From: Faecalicoccus pleomorphus DSM 20574
GTDB taxonomy: Bacteria > Bacillota_I > Bacilli_A > Erysipelotrichales > Erysipelotrichaceae
Direction of reading: 5' to 3'
DNA: 64,000 bases
Assembly: GCF_000420345.1 (NCBI RefSeq)
Contig: NZ_ATUT01000005.1
Location: forward strand, 1-64,000
Position numbers and translations under genes: made by a program. Positions 35,424-44,301 of this stretch are shown piece after piece; position 1 is the first letter of the stretch, and every line of letters begins with the position of its first letter. The notes beneath the pieces are model-generated. The model had not been told where the DNA came from. It did no database searches and saw only the letters and a list, made by a program, of their open reading frames with translations.

Positions 35424-35905
35424 AAAAAGAAATAGTAAAACGTAGTTTGTTGGGAATACCTTTAGGAATCACAATATCCTATTTGTTGTCGATCATAATC
35501 TCTTATTTAGCAAAAAGTGAAGATTATATCCCCTGTGCTCCGGCTTTTCTGGCATTATTTGAATCTTCACTGCAAGCGGTTTGTGTACAAACTCTATTTT
35601 CGGCATTGATTGGTGCTATTTTCAGTGCAGCCAGCCTAATATGGGAAATCGAATCTTGGAGCCTTTTGAAACAAAGCTTTATACACTTTTTATGTGTGAG
35701 TATCACTATGTTTCCCATCGCATGGTTCATGCACTGGATGTCTCATACCGTGTTCGGTGTTTTAACATATAGTGTTTTATTCTTTATCCTTTATCTTTGT
35801 ATATGGCTTATTTTATATCAAATCCAAAAAAAAGAAATTCAGCGTATGAACCAACATCTTAAAAAAAGGAATGAAAAAAGGGCTGAGCAAACTTCTAATC
35901 TTTGA
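35420..35905 (+). CDS. DUF3021 membrane protein
   Basis: A 161-residue protein with four hydrophobic segments (about 8-30, 40-70, 85-105, 115-140) and a basic, charged C-terminal tail of about 25 residues. It is the usual partner of small LytTR regulators and probably holds the regulator inactive at the membrane; this role is inferred from family context. The start overlaps the end of the LytTR frame by 4 bases, so expression would be coupled to it. Confidence 0.8.
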   Translation: MKKEIVKRSLLGIPLGITISYLLSIIISYLAKSEDYIPCAPAFLALFESSLQAVCVQTLFSALIGAIFSAASLIWEIESWSLLKQSFIHFLCVSITMFPIAWFMHWMSHTVFGVLTYSVLFFILYLCIWLILYQIQKKEIQRMNQHLKKRNEKRAEQTSNL

Positions 35906-35930
35906 TCAGAGTTTGTAACAGTCCCTTTTA
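35876..35930. terminator. Bidirectional terminator between DUF3021 and cutC
   Basis: AAAAGGG...CTG (35876-35885) pairs with CAGTCCCTTTT (35919-35929) with a one-base bulge; inside, CAAACT pairs with AGTTTG. It lies between two convergent genes. Confidence 0.7.
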
Positions 35931-35932
35931 TC

Positions 35933-36676
35933 TTATCGCATGACAACATCAACCAGTTGTTTAACCAAAGTGGCATCCACTTGATCATAATCCGATTCAT
36001 GAGGTGCATCCATATAGGCATAAGTCACATATTGTGATACTGTTGTTGGATCTTGTGCATAAATTTTACAGGAAGAATGAATCTGGTGCACTTGTGCCTT
36101 TTCTAACATTTCTTTCGCATTTTGTGCATTCATTCCGCTACCTGGTAAAATTTGAATCTTGTCTCCATATGTTTTTTGGATATGCGCAATACATTCGATA
36201 CCTTCCATCGCTTTTGCCCTTTGTCCGCTGGTCAAAATACGATCCACACCACAGCGAATCAAGCATTGCATCGCTTCATCAATATCAATCGTTACATCAA
36301 TAGCACGATGAAAAACCGCTTCTTTTTGATACGACTTGATCAGCTTGACCATATCTTGTGTCTTTTCTTCATCGATCGTTTTATCTTCTTTTAAGAAACC
36401 AAATACGATTCCATCAGCACCTTGCTCCAATAACATTTTGGCTTCTTCCATCATGATGGCTGTATCCGTTTTGTCATAACAGAAACCACCGGCACGAGGA
36501 CGTACCATACACATGATTTTTAGATCCGTCTCTTTTTTCAAGCGTTTTAGTGCAACTACACTCGGTGTTAATCCACCTACACTTAAAGCGCTGTTAAGTT
36601 CGATGCGTTTGGCTCCGCCTTTATAGGCGGCAATTCCATCTTGATAACTTCCACAACAAATTTCTACCTGATTCAT
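35933..36676 (-). CDS. cutC: CutC-family protein
   Basis: A 247-residue TIM barrel of the CutC family, linked to copper homeostasis in some bacteria, though its reaction is not firmly known. Motifs: VEICCGSYQDGIAAYKGGAKRIELN, MVRPRAGGFCY, GADGIVFGFL, FHRAIDV, RILTSGQ and ILPGSGMN. The ATG at 36674-36676 gives the typical N-terminus; an ATG four codons earlier overlaps the M20 gene end. It is the last gene of the glycosylasparaginase-dipeptidase operon. Confidence 0.92.
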   Translation of the reverse strand: MNQVEICCGSYQDGIAAYKGGAKRIELNSALSVGGLTPSVVALKRLKKETDLKIMCMVRPRAGGFCYDKTDTAIMMEEAKMLLEQGADGIVFGFLKEDKTIDEEKTQDMVKLIKSYQKEAVFHRAIDVTIDIDEAMQCLIRCGVDRILTSGQRAKAMEGIECIAHIQKTYGDKIQILPGSGMNAQNAKEMLEKAQVHQIHSSCKIYAQDPTTVSQYVTYAYMDAPHESDYDQVDATLVKQLVDVVMR

Positions 36677-36677
36677 C

Positions 36678-37793
36678 TTATTCACCATCGGCTACCCGTA
36701 AAATACTTAAGGCATAGATTTTTGCGTTTTTGATCAAATCACTTCGATCCATCCATTCATTCGGGTTATGACCGATTCCTTTCTGTCCGGGAAAGCTAGG
36801 TCCAAAAGGTACGATATTAAGCATGATCTTGGCATACGTACCTCCGGTTGTCGTTACCGGTGTTCCGTCCATCCCGGTTACTTTTTCATACGTTTCTTTC
36901 AAAGTTTGGCATAAAAAACAGTCTTTTTCAAAGCGTACCGGATCATAATTGCTGGTACAAATCAACTCCAGATGATCCGATAACTTTGACTGAATTTGTT
37001 TTAAAATTTCTTCATTAGTGATTACAGCCGGATAGCTTAAGGAAAATTCAAACACCAGTTTTCCTTCTTCATCGACCAGTTTCTTGTTTCTTAACTGCAT
37101 GATACCAAACTCTTCATCTTGAATCGCAAGCCCCAGCTTATTGGCATGATCATCACTGGATAACAGGTATTCATTGACAAAGGCATTGAATTCCTTTTGA
37201 TGATTCATATCGGCTTTGATCTGATAGACACCTCGTCCACGCTCGGCATAGACAACCGGATACTTACAGTCAGGTGTCCACCCCATGATCGGCGGCTTTT
37301 TTACTTTTAAATAGTGTTCTAAATCATGAAATCCAGTTTCTTCATTGGTTCCAAATAAGACCCATACTGGATGTTTTAGCTGAATCTGCAATTCCTTAAT
37401 GGCATATAACGCATAGAGATTGGCTAAGATCGGCCCTTTATTATCCAAAATACCACGAGAATAGATTCTTCCGTTTTCATCTTCATAGGCTGAGAATGGT
37501 GGCTTCTTCCATCCATCGCCCACCGGTACAACATCTAAATGCCCCATGATACCAATGTAATCATCACCGGATCCATATTTGGCAATACCGACCATATGAT
37601 CGACATTTTCTGTTTCAAAACCTAATTCATGAGCCAGCTTTAAGGTTTCCTCCAAGGCATCATTGACACCTTTTCCAAAAGGCATATCTTCGCATGGTGT
37701 GCCTTCCACACTATCGATACGAACGATTCGTTTGATACCTTCGATCATCTGATCACTGATTTCATCAATTTTTTCTAATAGTTTTTCTTCCAT
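36678..37793 (-). CDS. M20-family dipeptidase (PepV-like)
   Basis: A cytoplasmic dinuclear zinc peptidase that splits dipeptides. GHLDVVPVGDGW holds the first metal His and Asp, RGILDNKGP the bridging Asp, and GTNEETGF the general-base Glu and metal Glu. GHNPNEWM near the end is the last metal His. At 371 residues it is shorter than the usual PepV (about 460), mainly in the lid domain. It lies 7 bases after the glycosylasparaginase gene, which fits joint use of glycopeptide remains. Confidence 0.9.
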   Translation of the reverse strand: MEEKLLEKIDEISDQMIEGIKRIVRIDSVEGTPCEDMPFGKGVNDALEETLKLAHELGFETENVDHMVGIAKYGSGDDYIGIMGHLDVVPVGDGWKKPPFSAYEDENGRIYSRGILDNKGPILANLYALYAIKELQIQLKHPVWVLFGTNEETGFHDLEHYLKVKKPPIMGWTPDCKYPVVYAERGRGVYQIKADMNHQKEFNAFVNEYLLSSDDHANKLGLAIQDEEFGIMQLRNKKLVDEEGKLVFEFSLSYPAVITNEEILKQIQSKLSDHLELICTSNYDPVRFEKDCFLCQTLKETYEKVTGMDGTPVTTTGGTYAKIMLNIVPFGPSFPGQKGIGHNPNEWMDRSDLIKNAKIYALSILRVADGE

Positions 37794-37800
37794 GATAAGC

Positions 37801-38763
37801 CTACTTACGAACTAAGGGAGCGATTCGTGTCTTCATATAATTATCCATCCATTCCTGGCTGGCTTCTTCAAAATATTGTTTTCCGTTTTCATCAAACTTT
37901 ACTAAGTAAACAGTTGGTTTTAAATCTCTTGTGGCCACAGCAAAAGAGAACCCTTCAATATTGGTAGCACAGCCCCATTCCCCTTTATTATTCATGGCGA
38001 TCAAAGACATATCTCCGGCTTTTCCTCGTCTTTCTTTCAACTCTTGATCAAAAGACTGTACCGCAATCTCACATGCTTCCTGCGGTGTCTTTCCTTCCTT
38101 CATCAACCGCACGATTTCATACGATACACAGCCTTTCATCACATCTTCGCCTAAACCGGTCGCACTGGCTCCACCGACCTTGGAATCGACATAGAAACCG
38201 GAACCGGATACCGGGGAGTCCCCTACACGTCCGGCATGCTTCATAAATAAACCGCTGGTGCTGGTTGCACTGGTCATATGCGCATCGGCATCCACACAAA
38301 CCATACCTACCGTATCGTGTCCGGAATAAGGTTTCAATTCACTGTCGGCACTTGTTTCTTTAACGCGGTTATGATAATGAATCTTGGCTCTTTCCGTTAA
38401 CATATTTTTGCGCTCAAACCCATGACGATGGGCATATTTTTCCGCACCGGCTCCGACCAGAAAGTTATTGACCGGCTCTTTGGATAGAGCTCTTGCGATA
38501 CTGACCGGATTGGCAAAATCCTTGATAGCACCCACACATCCAACATCTAATGTATCGCCATCCATAAAGGCTGCATCCAGTTCAACTTCCATCTCTTCAT
38601 TAGGAAGCCCACCATAGCCTACACTTTTATAGAATTCAAAATCTTCCACATCTCGAATAGCAGTTTCAATAGCATCCTTGGCATTGCTTCCTTCTTTTAA
38701 CATCGCATCAGCTTTTGTGATCCCTTCCAAAGCCATGCGCCATGTTGCGATAATTCCGTACAT
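37801..38763 (-). CDS. N4-(beta-N-acetylglucosaminyl)-L-asparaginase
   Basis: An Ntn hydrolase that cleaves the GlcNAc-Asn bond of glycoasparagines, releasing aspartate and the amino sugar. The nucleophile after self-cleavage is the Thr of SGHDTVGMV; GRVGDSPVSGSGFYVD and GGASATGLGED line the active site. At 320 residues it is typical, and no signal peptide is visible, so it works on imported glycoasparagine. The start follows AAAGGAGG. Its neighbours (an M20 peptidase and a broken TIM-barrel-like gene) suggest salvage of host N-glycoprotein fragments. Confidence 0.92.
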   Translation of the reverse strand: MYGIIATWRMALEGITKADAMLKEGSNAKDAIETAIRDVEDFEFYKSVGYGGLPNEEMEVELDAAFMDGDTLDVGCVGAIKDFANPVSIARALSKEPVNNFLVGAGAEKYAHRHGFERKNMLTERAKIHYHNRVKETSADSELKPYSGHDTVGMVCVDADAHMTSATSTSGLFMKHAGRVGDSPVSGSGFYVDSKVGGASATGLGEDVMKGCVSYEIVRLMKEGKTPQEACEIAVQSFDQELKERRGKAGDMSLIAMNNKGEWGCATNIEGFSFAVATRDLKPTVYLVKFDENGKQYFEEASQEWMDNYMKTRIAPLVRK

Positions 38764-38777
38764 ATGTGTTCCTCCTT

Positions 38778-39688
38778 TTAACGATTGACTGAACGGGCCA
38801 TTCTTAAATATGTATGTCGCTTTCCACGAATGACCTTACTATAGGCCATAATGCTTTCAGGGACCATGCCCCCAAGCCCGGCATCTCCAATATGATGAAT
38901 ATCCGTTCCCGTCATTTTACACATCAATGCAATTTGTTCAATAGTTCTTTCTTCTGCACTTTCCTGAGAAGTTCCGATAGCGGTCATTGTCATTTTACCG
39001 TGTTCATGGACAAAGGTAACCATACCATGCACATATTCCTGTGTAATACCCGGTACAGTACCCGGAGCCGGAATTAAAATGATATCGGCACCGGCCTGGA
39101 TAAAACGTTCTACCCATTCTTTTGTCAAGATGTTTTCCCCGGCTTCTGTCTTAGATCCGGCAGCATGCATTTTACCGGCTACGATGATCATATCTTCCAT
39201 ATCCTGATGGATCTCCCGAATCGATCTCTCGATCGCATCATTATCTACACCAGACCCCGGATTCCCTGTTAATACGATATAATCGATCCCCAGATCTTTA
39301 GCTTTTCTGGCATTATCCAACGTGGCAATACGCCCTTGGGACAAAGGGATAAAGTCTGAAATCATCTGTGAGTTTCCTAATGGCTCCAAATTGATTCCCA
39401 CAAGTCGTCCAATATATTTTTTTAATACATGCACTACCTCTTGTGTGGGTGCATCAATACCGGTAATCACCGTTTTTTCACAATCAAAGGCATTCAGCAA
39501 GATCAAATCAGCGCCAAAAGCGCAGGCCACTTCGGCATCACTGATCGGCTCCAACAACTGTCGATCCGTATGAAAAAAGATATTTCCTGTACGATCACTC
39601 GTCCTTCACTGGCTTGTAAGGTCTGCAGGATCTGTTCTTTATTCATTTGTCTAAGATCGGACGTATCACAATCCAATAATCGTTTCAT
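38778..39688 (-). pseudogene. Frameshifted TIM-barrel-like protein (DUF7916-like), unknown function
   Basis: A strong start exists at 39688 (AGGAGG site, MKRLLDCDTSDLRQM), but this frame runs out after about 60 codons. The frame from 39557 down continues the protein (LLEPISDAEVACAFGADLILLN, VLTGNPGSGVDN, ILIPAPGTVPG, HIGDAGLGGM). The two join exactly if one T is added to the six-T run (six A on the plus strand, 39573-39578): the product would read EISFFHTDRQLLEPISDAE. The whole would be about 303 residues. Homologues are often mislabelled as haloacid dehalogenases; a phosphoenolpyruvate-mutase-like barrel is a guess. Slippage at the run could restore some full product. Confidence 0.7.
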
Positions 39689-39698
39689 GACTCCTCCT

Positions 39699-39730
39699 AA
39701 AAAAGAATGAAAGGGTTTCCCCTTTCATTC
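39699..39730 (-). terminator. Terminator between the HAD gene and the frameshifted gene
   Basis: GAATGAAAGGG and CCCTTTCATTC (39705-39715 and 39720-39730) form an 11-bp stem with a four-base loop; the minus strand continues TTTTTT. It overlaps the HAD stop codon. Confidence 0.85.
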
Positions 39731-40507
39731 TTCAATCAAATTCAATTTTCGTAACGCCCAGCTGATTCCTTCTTCTTTGGCAGACGGAGCTTTTAGATCG
39801 GCTAACTCTTGTAAATGCGGGGCATGCTTTCCAATTAAAACACTGCAGTTTGCTTCCTTTAACATCTCCATGTCATTATCACTATCACCAAAGGCAATGC
39901 TTGTAGAACATGGAAGTGATAATTCTTTCAATAACATGCGCATACCACTGGCTTTCGAGTGCCCTTTTAAAACAGCCTCCGCTTTAAGATTTGGGAAGTT
40001 GATGAAGTCAAAATCTTCCTTTAATAGATTTTCAAATTCATCTTTTTGTTTTTGATCTGTATAATAGAGACTCATCTTAGAAAACGCAAAAGAAGGATCC
40101 TCTGTAGACAACATATTTACATTCATTCGTTTAAAAAAGGAAATCACCTGGTTCAGCTGATCTGAATACGTCTGATCGACAAACAGGCCACCATGACCTT
40201 CTAAAAACGCATCGAGCCGACATGTGCGTAAAGCCTTGAGCACACGCTCTTTTTGAATCGATGTAGCTTGTACTTCATATAATATCTGTCCTCGATATCG
40301 AATATAAGTACCACATCCACAAATAACACCATCTAGCGGTAAATCTTTGGCCTGTCCTTCTAAAGAAGAAAAACAACGTCCAGTATTAATAAAGATCAAA
40401 TTCCCTTCTTTTCGCAAAGTTCTTAAATTCTGTATTGTTTCTTTTGAAACTTCATTGGTTTCTGGTACACGTAAAGTACCATCAAAATCAAAAAATAATG
40501 TATGCAT
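39725..40507 (-). CDS. HAD-superfamily Cof-type phosphatase
   Basis: A 260-residue haloacid-dehalogenase phosphatase: motif I FFDFDGTLR, motif II INTGR, motif III Lys in LKGHSKASG, motif IV FGDSDNDMEML, with a large C2 cap. It probably acts on sugar or nucleotide phosphates. The start follows GAAAGGAA. It is separated from the downstream operon by a strong terminator, so it is likely transcribed alone. Confidence 0.87.
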   Translation of the reverse strand: MHTLFFDFDGTLRVPETNEVSKETIQNLRTLRKEGNLIFINTGRCFSSLEGQAKDLPLDGVICGCGTYIRYRGQILYEVQATSIQKERVLKALRTCRLDAFLEGHGGLFVDQTYSDQLNQVISFFKRMNVNMLSTEDPSFAFSKMSLYYTDQKQKDEFENLLKEDFDFINFPNLKAEAVLKGHSKASGMRMLLKELSLPCSTSIAFGDSDNDMEMLKEANCSVLIGKHAPHLQELADLKAPSAKEEGISWALRKLNLIEE

Positions 40508-40571
40508 AAAGATTCCTTTCCAGACAACTTATATATTATAGGCTATTTTTCTAAAATCAAAAAATAAGATT

Positions 40572-40589
40572 TTTCCTAACCATAGGAAA
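40572..40589. promoter_or_regulatory. Perfect dyad upstream of the ABC exporter genes
   Basis: TTTCCTA-ACCA-TAGGAAA lies about 65 bases before the first ABC start and about 40 bases before a TATAAT (40626-40631). It could be an operator; no candidate regulator gene is adjacent. Confidence 0.35.
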
Positions 40590-40652
40590 TATGCACGGAT
40601 TCGACCCAGGTTAAAATTTAGGTGTATAATATTGAAAACGAAAGGATTCCAT

Positions 40653-42380
40653 ATGTCATCTTTAAAAGTATTATTTGCCTATACAAAAGGTATTCGACGA
40701 TATTTTGTTTTTTCTATTTTATGTGTTGCGATTGAAACTTCATTTGAAGTTTTTATCCCACTGTTGATGTCAGAGATCATCGATGTGGGGATTGCACAAA
40801 AAGACCCTTCTGTTTTTATGGAACAGGGGCTTGAAATGATTGGCTGTGCCATCTTATCTTTAATTTTTGGTTTACTGTATGCTCGGTATGCCGCTAAGGC
40901 CATTACCTTATTTGGTCAAAGGCTTCGATCTGTACAATATCAGAAAATTCAAAGTTATTCTTTTGCCAATTTAGATCACTTTGAAACCAGTTCTTTGATC
41001 ACACGTTTGACAAGCGACGTGACAGTGATTCAGAATTCACTGGTCAATGGGATTCGTCCTTTTGCCCGTGGCCCGATTATATTAATTTTAGGTCTTGTGA
41101 TGTCTTTTCTGATCAATAAAGAACTTTCTGTGATTTTCTTGTTTACCACCCCGATCCTGGCTGTCATTCTCTTTTTTGTGGTCAGAAAGGTAGCCCCAAT
41201 GTATTCTGTACTACAAAAAGTCATTGATTCCGTCAATCGTTTGATTCAGGAAAATCTAACGGCGATTCGAGCTATTAAAGCCTTTGTGCGCGACGAATAT
41301 GAAGAAGAACAATTTGAGAAAGTGAACCAGGACCTTGCCAAAATTTCTCAAGATACTTTCCATATTGCCTCTTTAAATACCCCGGCTTTTCAAATGACCA
41401 TGTACATGGCCATCGTTGGTTTAATGACCTTAGGTATTCATTTAATTGTACAAAATCAAATGCAGGTGGGAGAATTAACCGGTGTTTTAAGCTACGTGCT
41501 TCAGATCATGAATTCTTTGATGATGATCTCCAATGTCTTTTTATTGATTACTCGTTCTTTGGCTTCCTGTAACCGTATTGCTCAAGTTGTGGAAGAAAAA
41601 GTCACTTTGATCTCCGGTGCCCTTCCATTGACGCCAAAGGACAGTTCCATCGATTTTCATCACGTGTATTTTAAATATGCACAAAACGCCAAAGAATACG
41701 TGCTTAATGATATTGATTGGCATATTCCGGCTGGTTCCACAGTAGGGATCATGGGAGCAACCGGCAGTGCCAAATCCAGTTTGGTACAATTGATTGCCCG
41801 GTTATACGATGTCAGTGAAGGCTCCATCAAAATTGGTCAGGTCGATGTTCGCGATATGAATTTGGAAGATCTTAGAAACAGAGTGGGAATGGTCTTACAA
41901 AAGAATACCTTATTCTCAGGTACGATTAAAGAAAATATGCGTTGGGGCGATTCAAACGCAAGCGATGAAGAAATTCAAGAGGCTTGTAAAATCGCATGTG
42001 CTGATGAATTCATTCAAAAGATGCCGGATCAATACGATACATACATCGAACAAGGTGGAAATAACGTATCCGGTGGTCAGAAACAACGTTTATGTATTGC
42101 CAGAGCATTATTGAAGAAACCAAAGATCTTAATTTTAGATGATTCAACGAGTGCGGTTGATACTAATACCGATCACGCAATTCGAAATTCACTTTCAAAA
42201 ATTCATGGATTGACACAGATCATCATTGCCCAGCGTGTCAGCTCTGTCAGTCATTGTGATCAAATTTTGATCTTGGAAGACGGAAAGATTGCTGCGAAAG
42301 GATCTCATGAAGAACTCCTGCAAACAAGTGATTTCTACCGCGGTTTATATGAATCACAACAGAAAGGAGCCAGTCTATGA
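40653..42380 (+). CDS. ABC exporter subunit with degenerate catalytic site
   Basis: A 575-residue half-transporter: six membrane helices in the first 310 residues, then an ATPase domain. The Walker A reads GATGSAKSS, with Ala where Gly is usual; the signature NVSGGQKQR is intact; Walker B is followed by Asp (LILDDSTSA) and the switch position is Gln (IIAQRVSS) rather than His. This pattern marks the non-catalytic half of heterodimeric drug or lipid exporters. The ATG at 40653 follows AAAGGA; a TTG seven codons earlier is unlikely. It overlaps the next gene by 4 bases. Confidence 0.92.
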   Translation: MSSLKVLFAYTKGIRRYFVFSILCVAIETSFEVFIPLLMSEIIDVGIAQKDPSVFMEQGLEMIGCAILSLIFGLLYARYAAKAITLFGQRLRSVQYQKIQSYSFANLDHFETSSLITRLTSDVTVIQNSLVNGIRPFARGPIILILGLVMSFLINKELSVIFLFTTPILAVILFFVVRKVAPMYSVLQKVIDSVNRLIQENLTAIRAIKAFVRDEYEEEQFEKVNQDLAKISQDTFHIASLNTPAFQMTMYMAIVGLMTLGIHLIVQNQMQVGELTGVLSYVLQIMNSLMMISNVFLLITRSLASCNRIAQVVEEKVTLISGALPLTPKDSSIDFHHVYFKYAQNAKEYVLNDIDWHIPAGSTVGIMGATGSAKSSLVQLIARLYDVSEGSIKIGQVDVRDMNLEDLRNRVGMVLQKNTLFSGTIKENMRWGDSNASDEEIQEACKIACADEFIQKMPDQYDTYIEQGGNNVSGGQKQRLCIARALLKKPKILILDDSTSAVDTNTDHAIRNSLSKIHGLTQIIIAQRVSSVSHCDQILILEDGKIAAKGSHEELLQTSDFYRGLYESQQKGASL

Positions 42381-44206
42381 AACCACAAAACATCACCCAA
42401 ACCATTCGTAAACTGATGCATTATATGGGAAATCATGCGCTTTTATTTGTGTTAGTCGGCATTCTGGTTGCCCTTTCCGCATTAGGAAATCTTCTAGGTA
42501 CATATATGATTCGTCCTGTGGTCAACGAAGTACTGAACACCGGGTTAGATAAAGCTTTCCTTCAAATCCTGCTCATGGCATTTATCTTTTTGATTGGTGT
42601 TTTATCCGCTTTAGGCTATACACAGATCATGGCAGTCGCCGCCCAAAAAGTGGTCAAAGATATTCGACAAGATTTATTTCATGTACTGCAAAAACTGCCA
42701 TTGTCCTTCTTTGACACTCACTCACACGGTGAACTAATGTCACGCTTTACCAACGATGTAGATACGGTATCGGATGCGTTAAACAACTCTTTTGCGATGA
42801 TGATTCAAAGCTTTATCCAGGTAGTTGGTACTTTGATTCTGCTCTTTGTATTAAGCTGGCGATTGTCTTTAATCGTCGTACTTTTTTACATCATCATGTT
42901 TATCTATATTCAATTTTCCAGTAAAAAAAGCAAATCTTATTTCTCTTTACAACAAAAAAACATCGGAGATATCAATGGTTTTACTGAAGAGATGATTTCC
43001 GGCCAAAAAGTCGTCAAAGTTTTTAATCATGAAAAAGCAAACCAAAAAGTTTTTGAAAAGTTAAATAAAAATCTGCAGCGCAGCAGTGCCAAAGCACAAG
43101 GCTATGCCCAAACAATCGTTCCGATGGTCGTATCCTTGTCCTATGTCAATTATGCGATTGTATCCGTACTAGGTGGGTACATGGTTTTAAAAGGACAAAT
43201 GGATGTCGGTTCTTTGGCCAGCTATTTAATTTTCGTGCGGCAGGCGGCTATGCCAATCAACCAGTTTACGATGCAGATGAACTTATTGTTGACATCGCTT
43301 TCCGGTGCCGAACGCATCTTTGAATTGATGGATATGGATCCGGAAGTTGACCAGGGAAAAGTAACCCTTGTCAGCATTCGTAAAGAAAACGACCAAATCA
43401 TCGAAACCAAGGAAAATACCGGACAATGGGCATGGCGACACCCCAGAGAACAAGGAATTGAATACGTTTTACTGCAGGGAGATGTTCGTTTTCACGATGT
43501 CAGCTTTGGTTACACGACAAAGAAAACGATTCTGCATGATATTTCCCTATATGCCAAACCTGGACAAAAAGTTGCGTTTGTCGGTGCAACCGGTGCAGGT
43601 AAAACAACCATCACCAATTTGATCAACCGCTTCTATGACATTCAAAATGGTTCGATTACTTATGATGGCATCGATATCAAGCTCATCAAGAAAGCCGATC
43701 TAAGACGCTCTTTAGGTATCGTACTGCAGGATACGCATTTGTTCACCGGTACAATCTTAGATAATATTCGTTTTGGGAATCTGGAAGCCACAGACGATGA
43801 ATGCGTTCGCGCAGCCAAATTAGCCAATGCGGATTCCTTTATTCGCCGATTACCGCAAGGCTATCAAACTATGATTCATAACGATGGCAGCAATCTTTCC
43901 ACCGGACAAAGACAGTTATTAGCCATTGCCCGTGCTGCCGTGGCCGATCCTCCGGTATTGATTTTAGATGAAGCTACTTCTTCCATCGATACACGAACAG
44001 AACAGTTGATTGAAAAAGGAATGGATCAACTAATGGAAGGACGAACTGTTTTTGTGATTGCCCATCGTTTATCCACAGTCCGTAATGCGGATGTCATTAT
44101 TGTATTAGATCATGGTCAAATCATTGAACGAGGAAATCACGAACAGCTGATTGAGCAGCACGGTATGTATTATCAGCTTTATACCGGTATGTTTGAATTG
44201 TCGTAA
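42377..44206 (+). CDS. ABC exporter subunit, catalytic partner
   Basis: A 609-residue half-transporter with six helices and an ATPase. Walker A GATGAGKTT, catalytic Glu (LILDEATSS) and switch His (VIAHRLST) are intact, but the signature reads LSTGQ instead of LSGGQ. Together with the first subunit this gives one competent and one degenerate ATP site, as in TM287/288- or LmrCD-like exporters. A linker of about 40 residues before the ATPase is charged and longer than normal. Substrate unknown; possibilities include drugs and lipids. Confidence 0.92.
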   Translation: MKPQNITQTIRKLMHYMGNHALLFVLVGILVALSALGNLLGTYMIRPVVNEVLNTGLDKAFLQILLMAFIFLIGVLSALGYTQIMAVAAQKVVKDIRQDLFHVLQKLPLSFFDTHSHGELMSRFTNDVDTVSDALNNSFAMMIQSFIQVVGTLILLFVLSWRLSLIVVLFYIIMFIYIQFSSKKSKSYFSLQQKNIGDINGFTEEMISGQKVVKVFNHEKANQKVFEKLNKNLQRSSAKAQGYAQTIVPMVVSLSYVNYAIVSVLGGYMVLKGQMDVGSLASYLIFVRQAAMPINQFTMQMNLLLTSLSGAERIFELMDMDPEVDQGKVTLVSIRKENDQIIETKENTGQWAWRHPREQGIEYVLLQGDVRFHDVSFGYTTKKTILHDISLYAKPGQKVAFVGATGAGKTTITNLINRFYDIQNGSITYDGIDIKLIKKADLRRSLGIVLQDTHLFTGTILDNIRFGNLEATDDECVRAAKLANADSFIRRLPQGYQTMIHNDGSNLSTGQRQLLAIARAAVADPPVLILDEATSSIDTRTEQLIEKGMDQLMEGRTVFVIAHRLSTVRNADVIIVLDHGQIIERGNHEQLIEQHGMYYQLYTGMFELS

Positions 44207-44279
44207 GTAAATTATTGCCATTTATTTTATAATCTTATAGAAAAAGATTATATGTTTGATTATAATAATATACATGATA

Positions 44280-44290
44280 GATTATATATT
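44280..44290 (+). promoter_or_regulatory. GntR operator candidate in its own leader
   Basis: GATTATATATT lies 12 bases before the GntR start; 10 of 11 bases match GATTATATATC at 49280-49290 in the promoter region of the PTS operon. Confidence 0.35.
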
Positions 44291-44301
44291 AGGTGATATT
44301 T

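Noticed and set aside
36152-36394. Plus-strand open frame opposite cutC
   Set aside because: Antisense to a well-supported gene, with no ribosome site.
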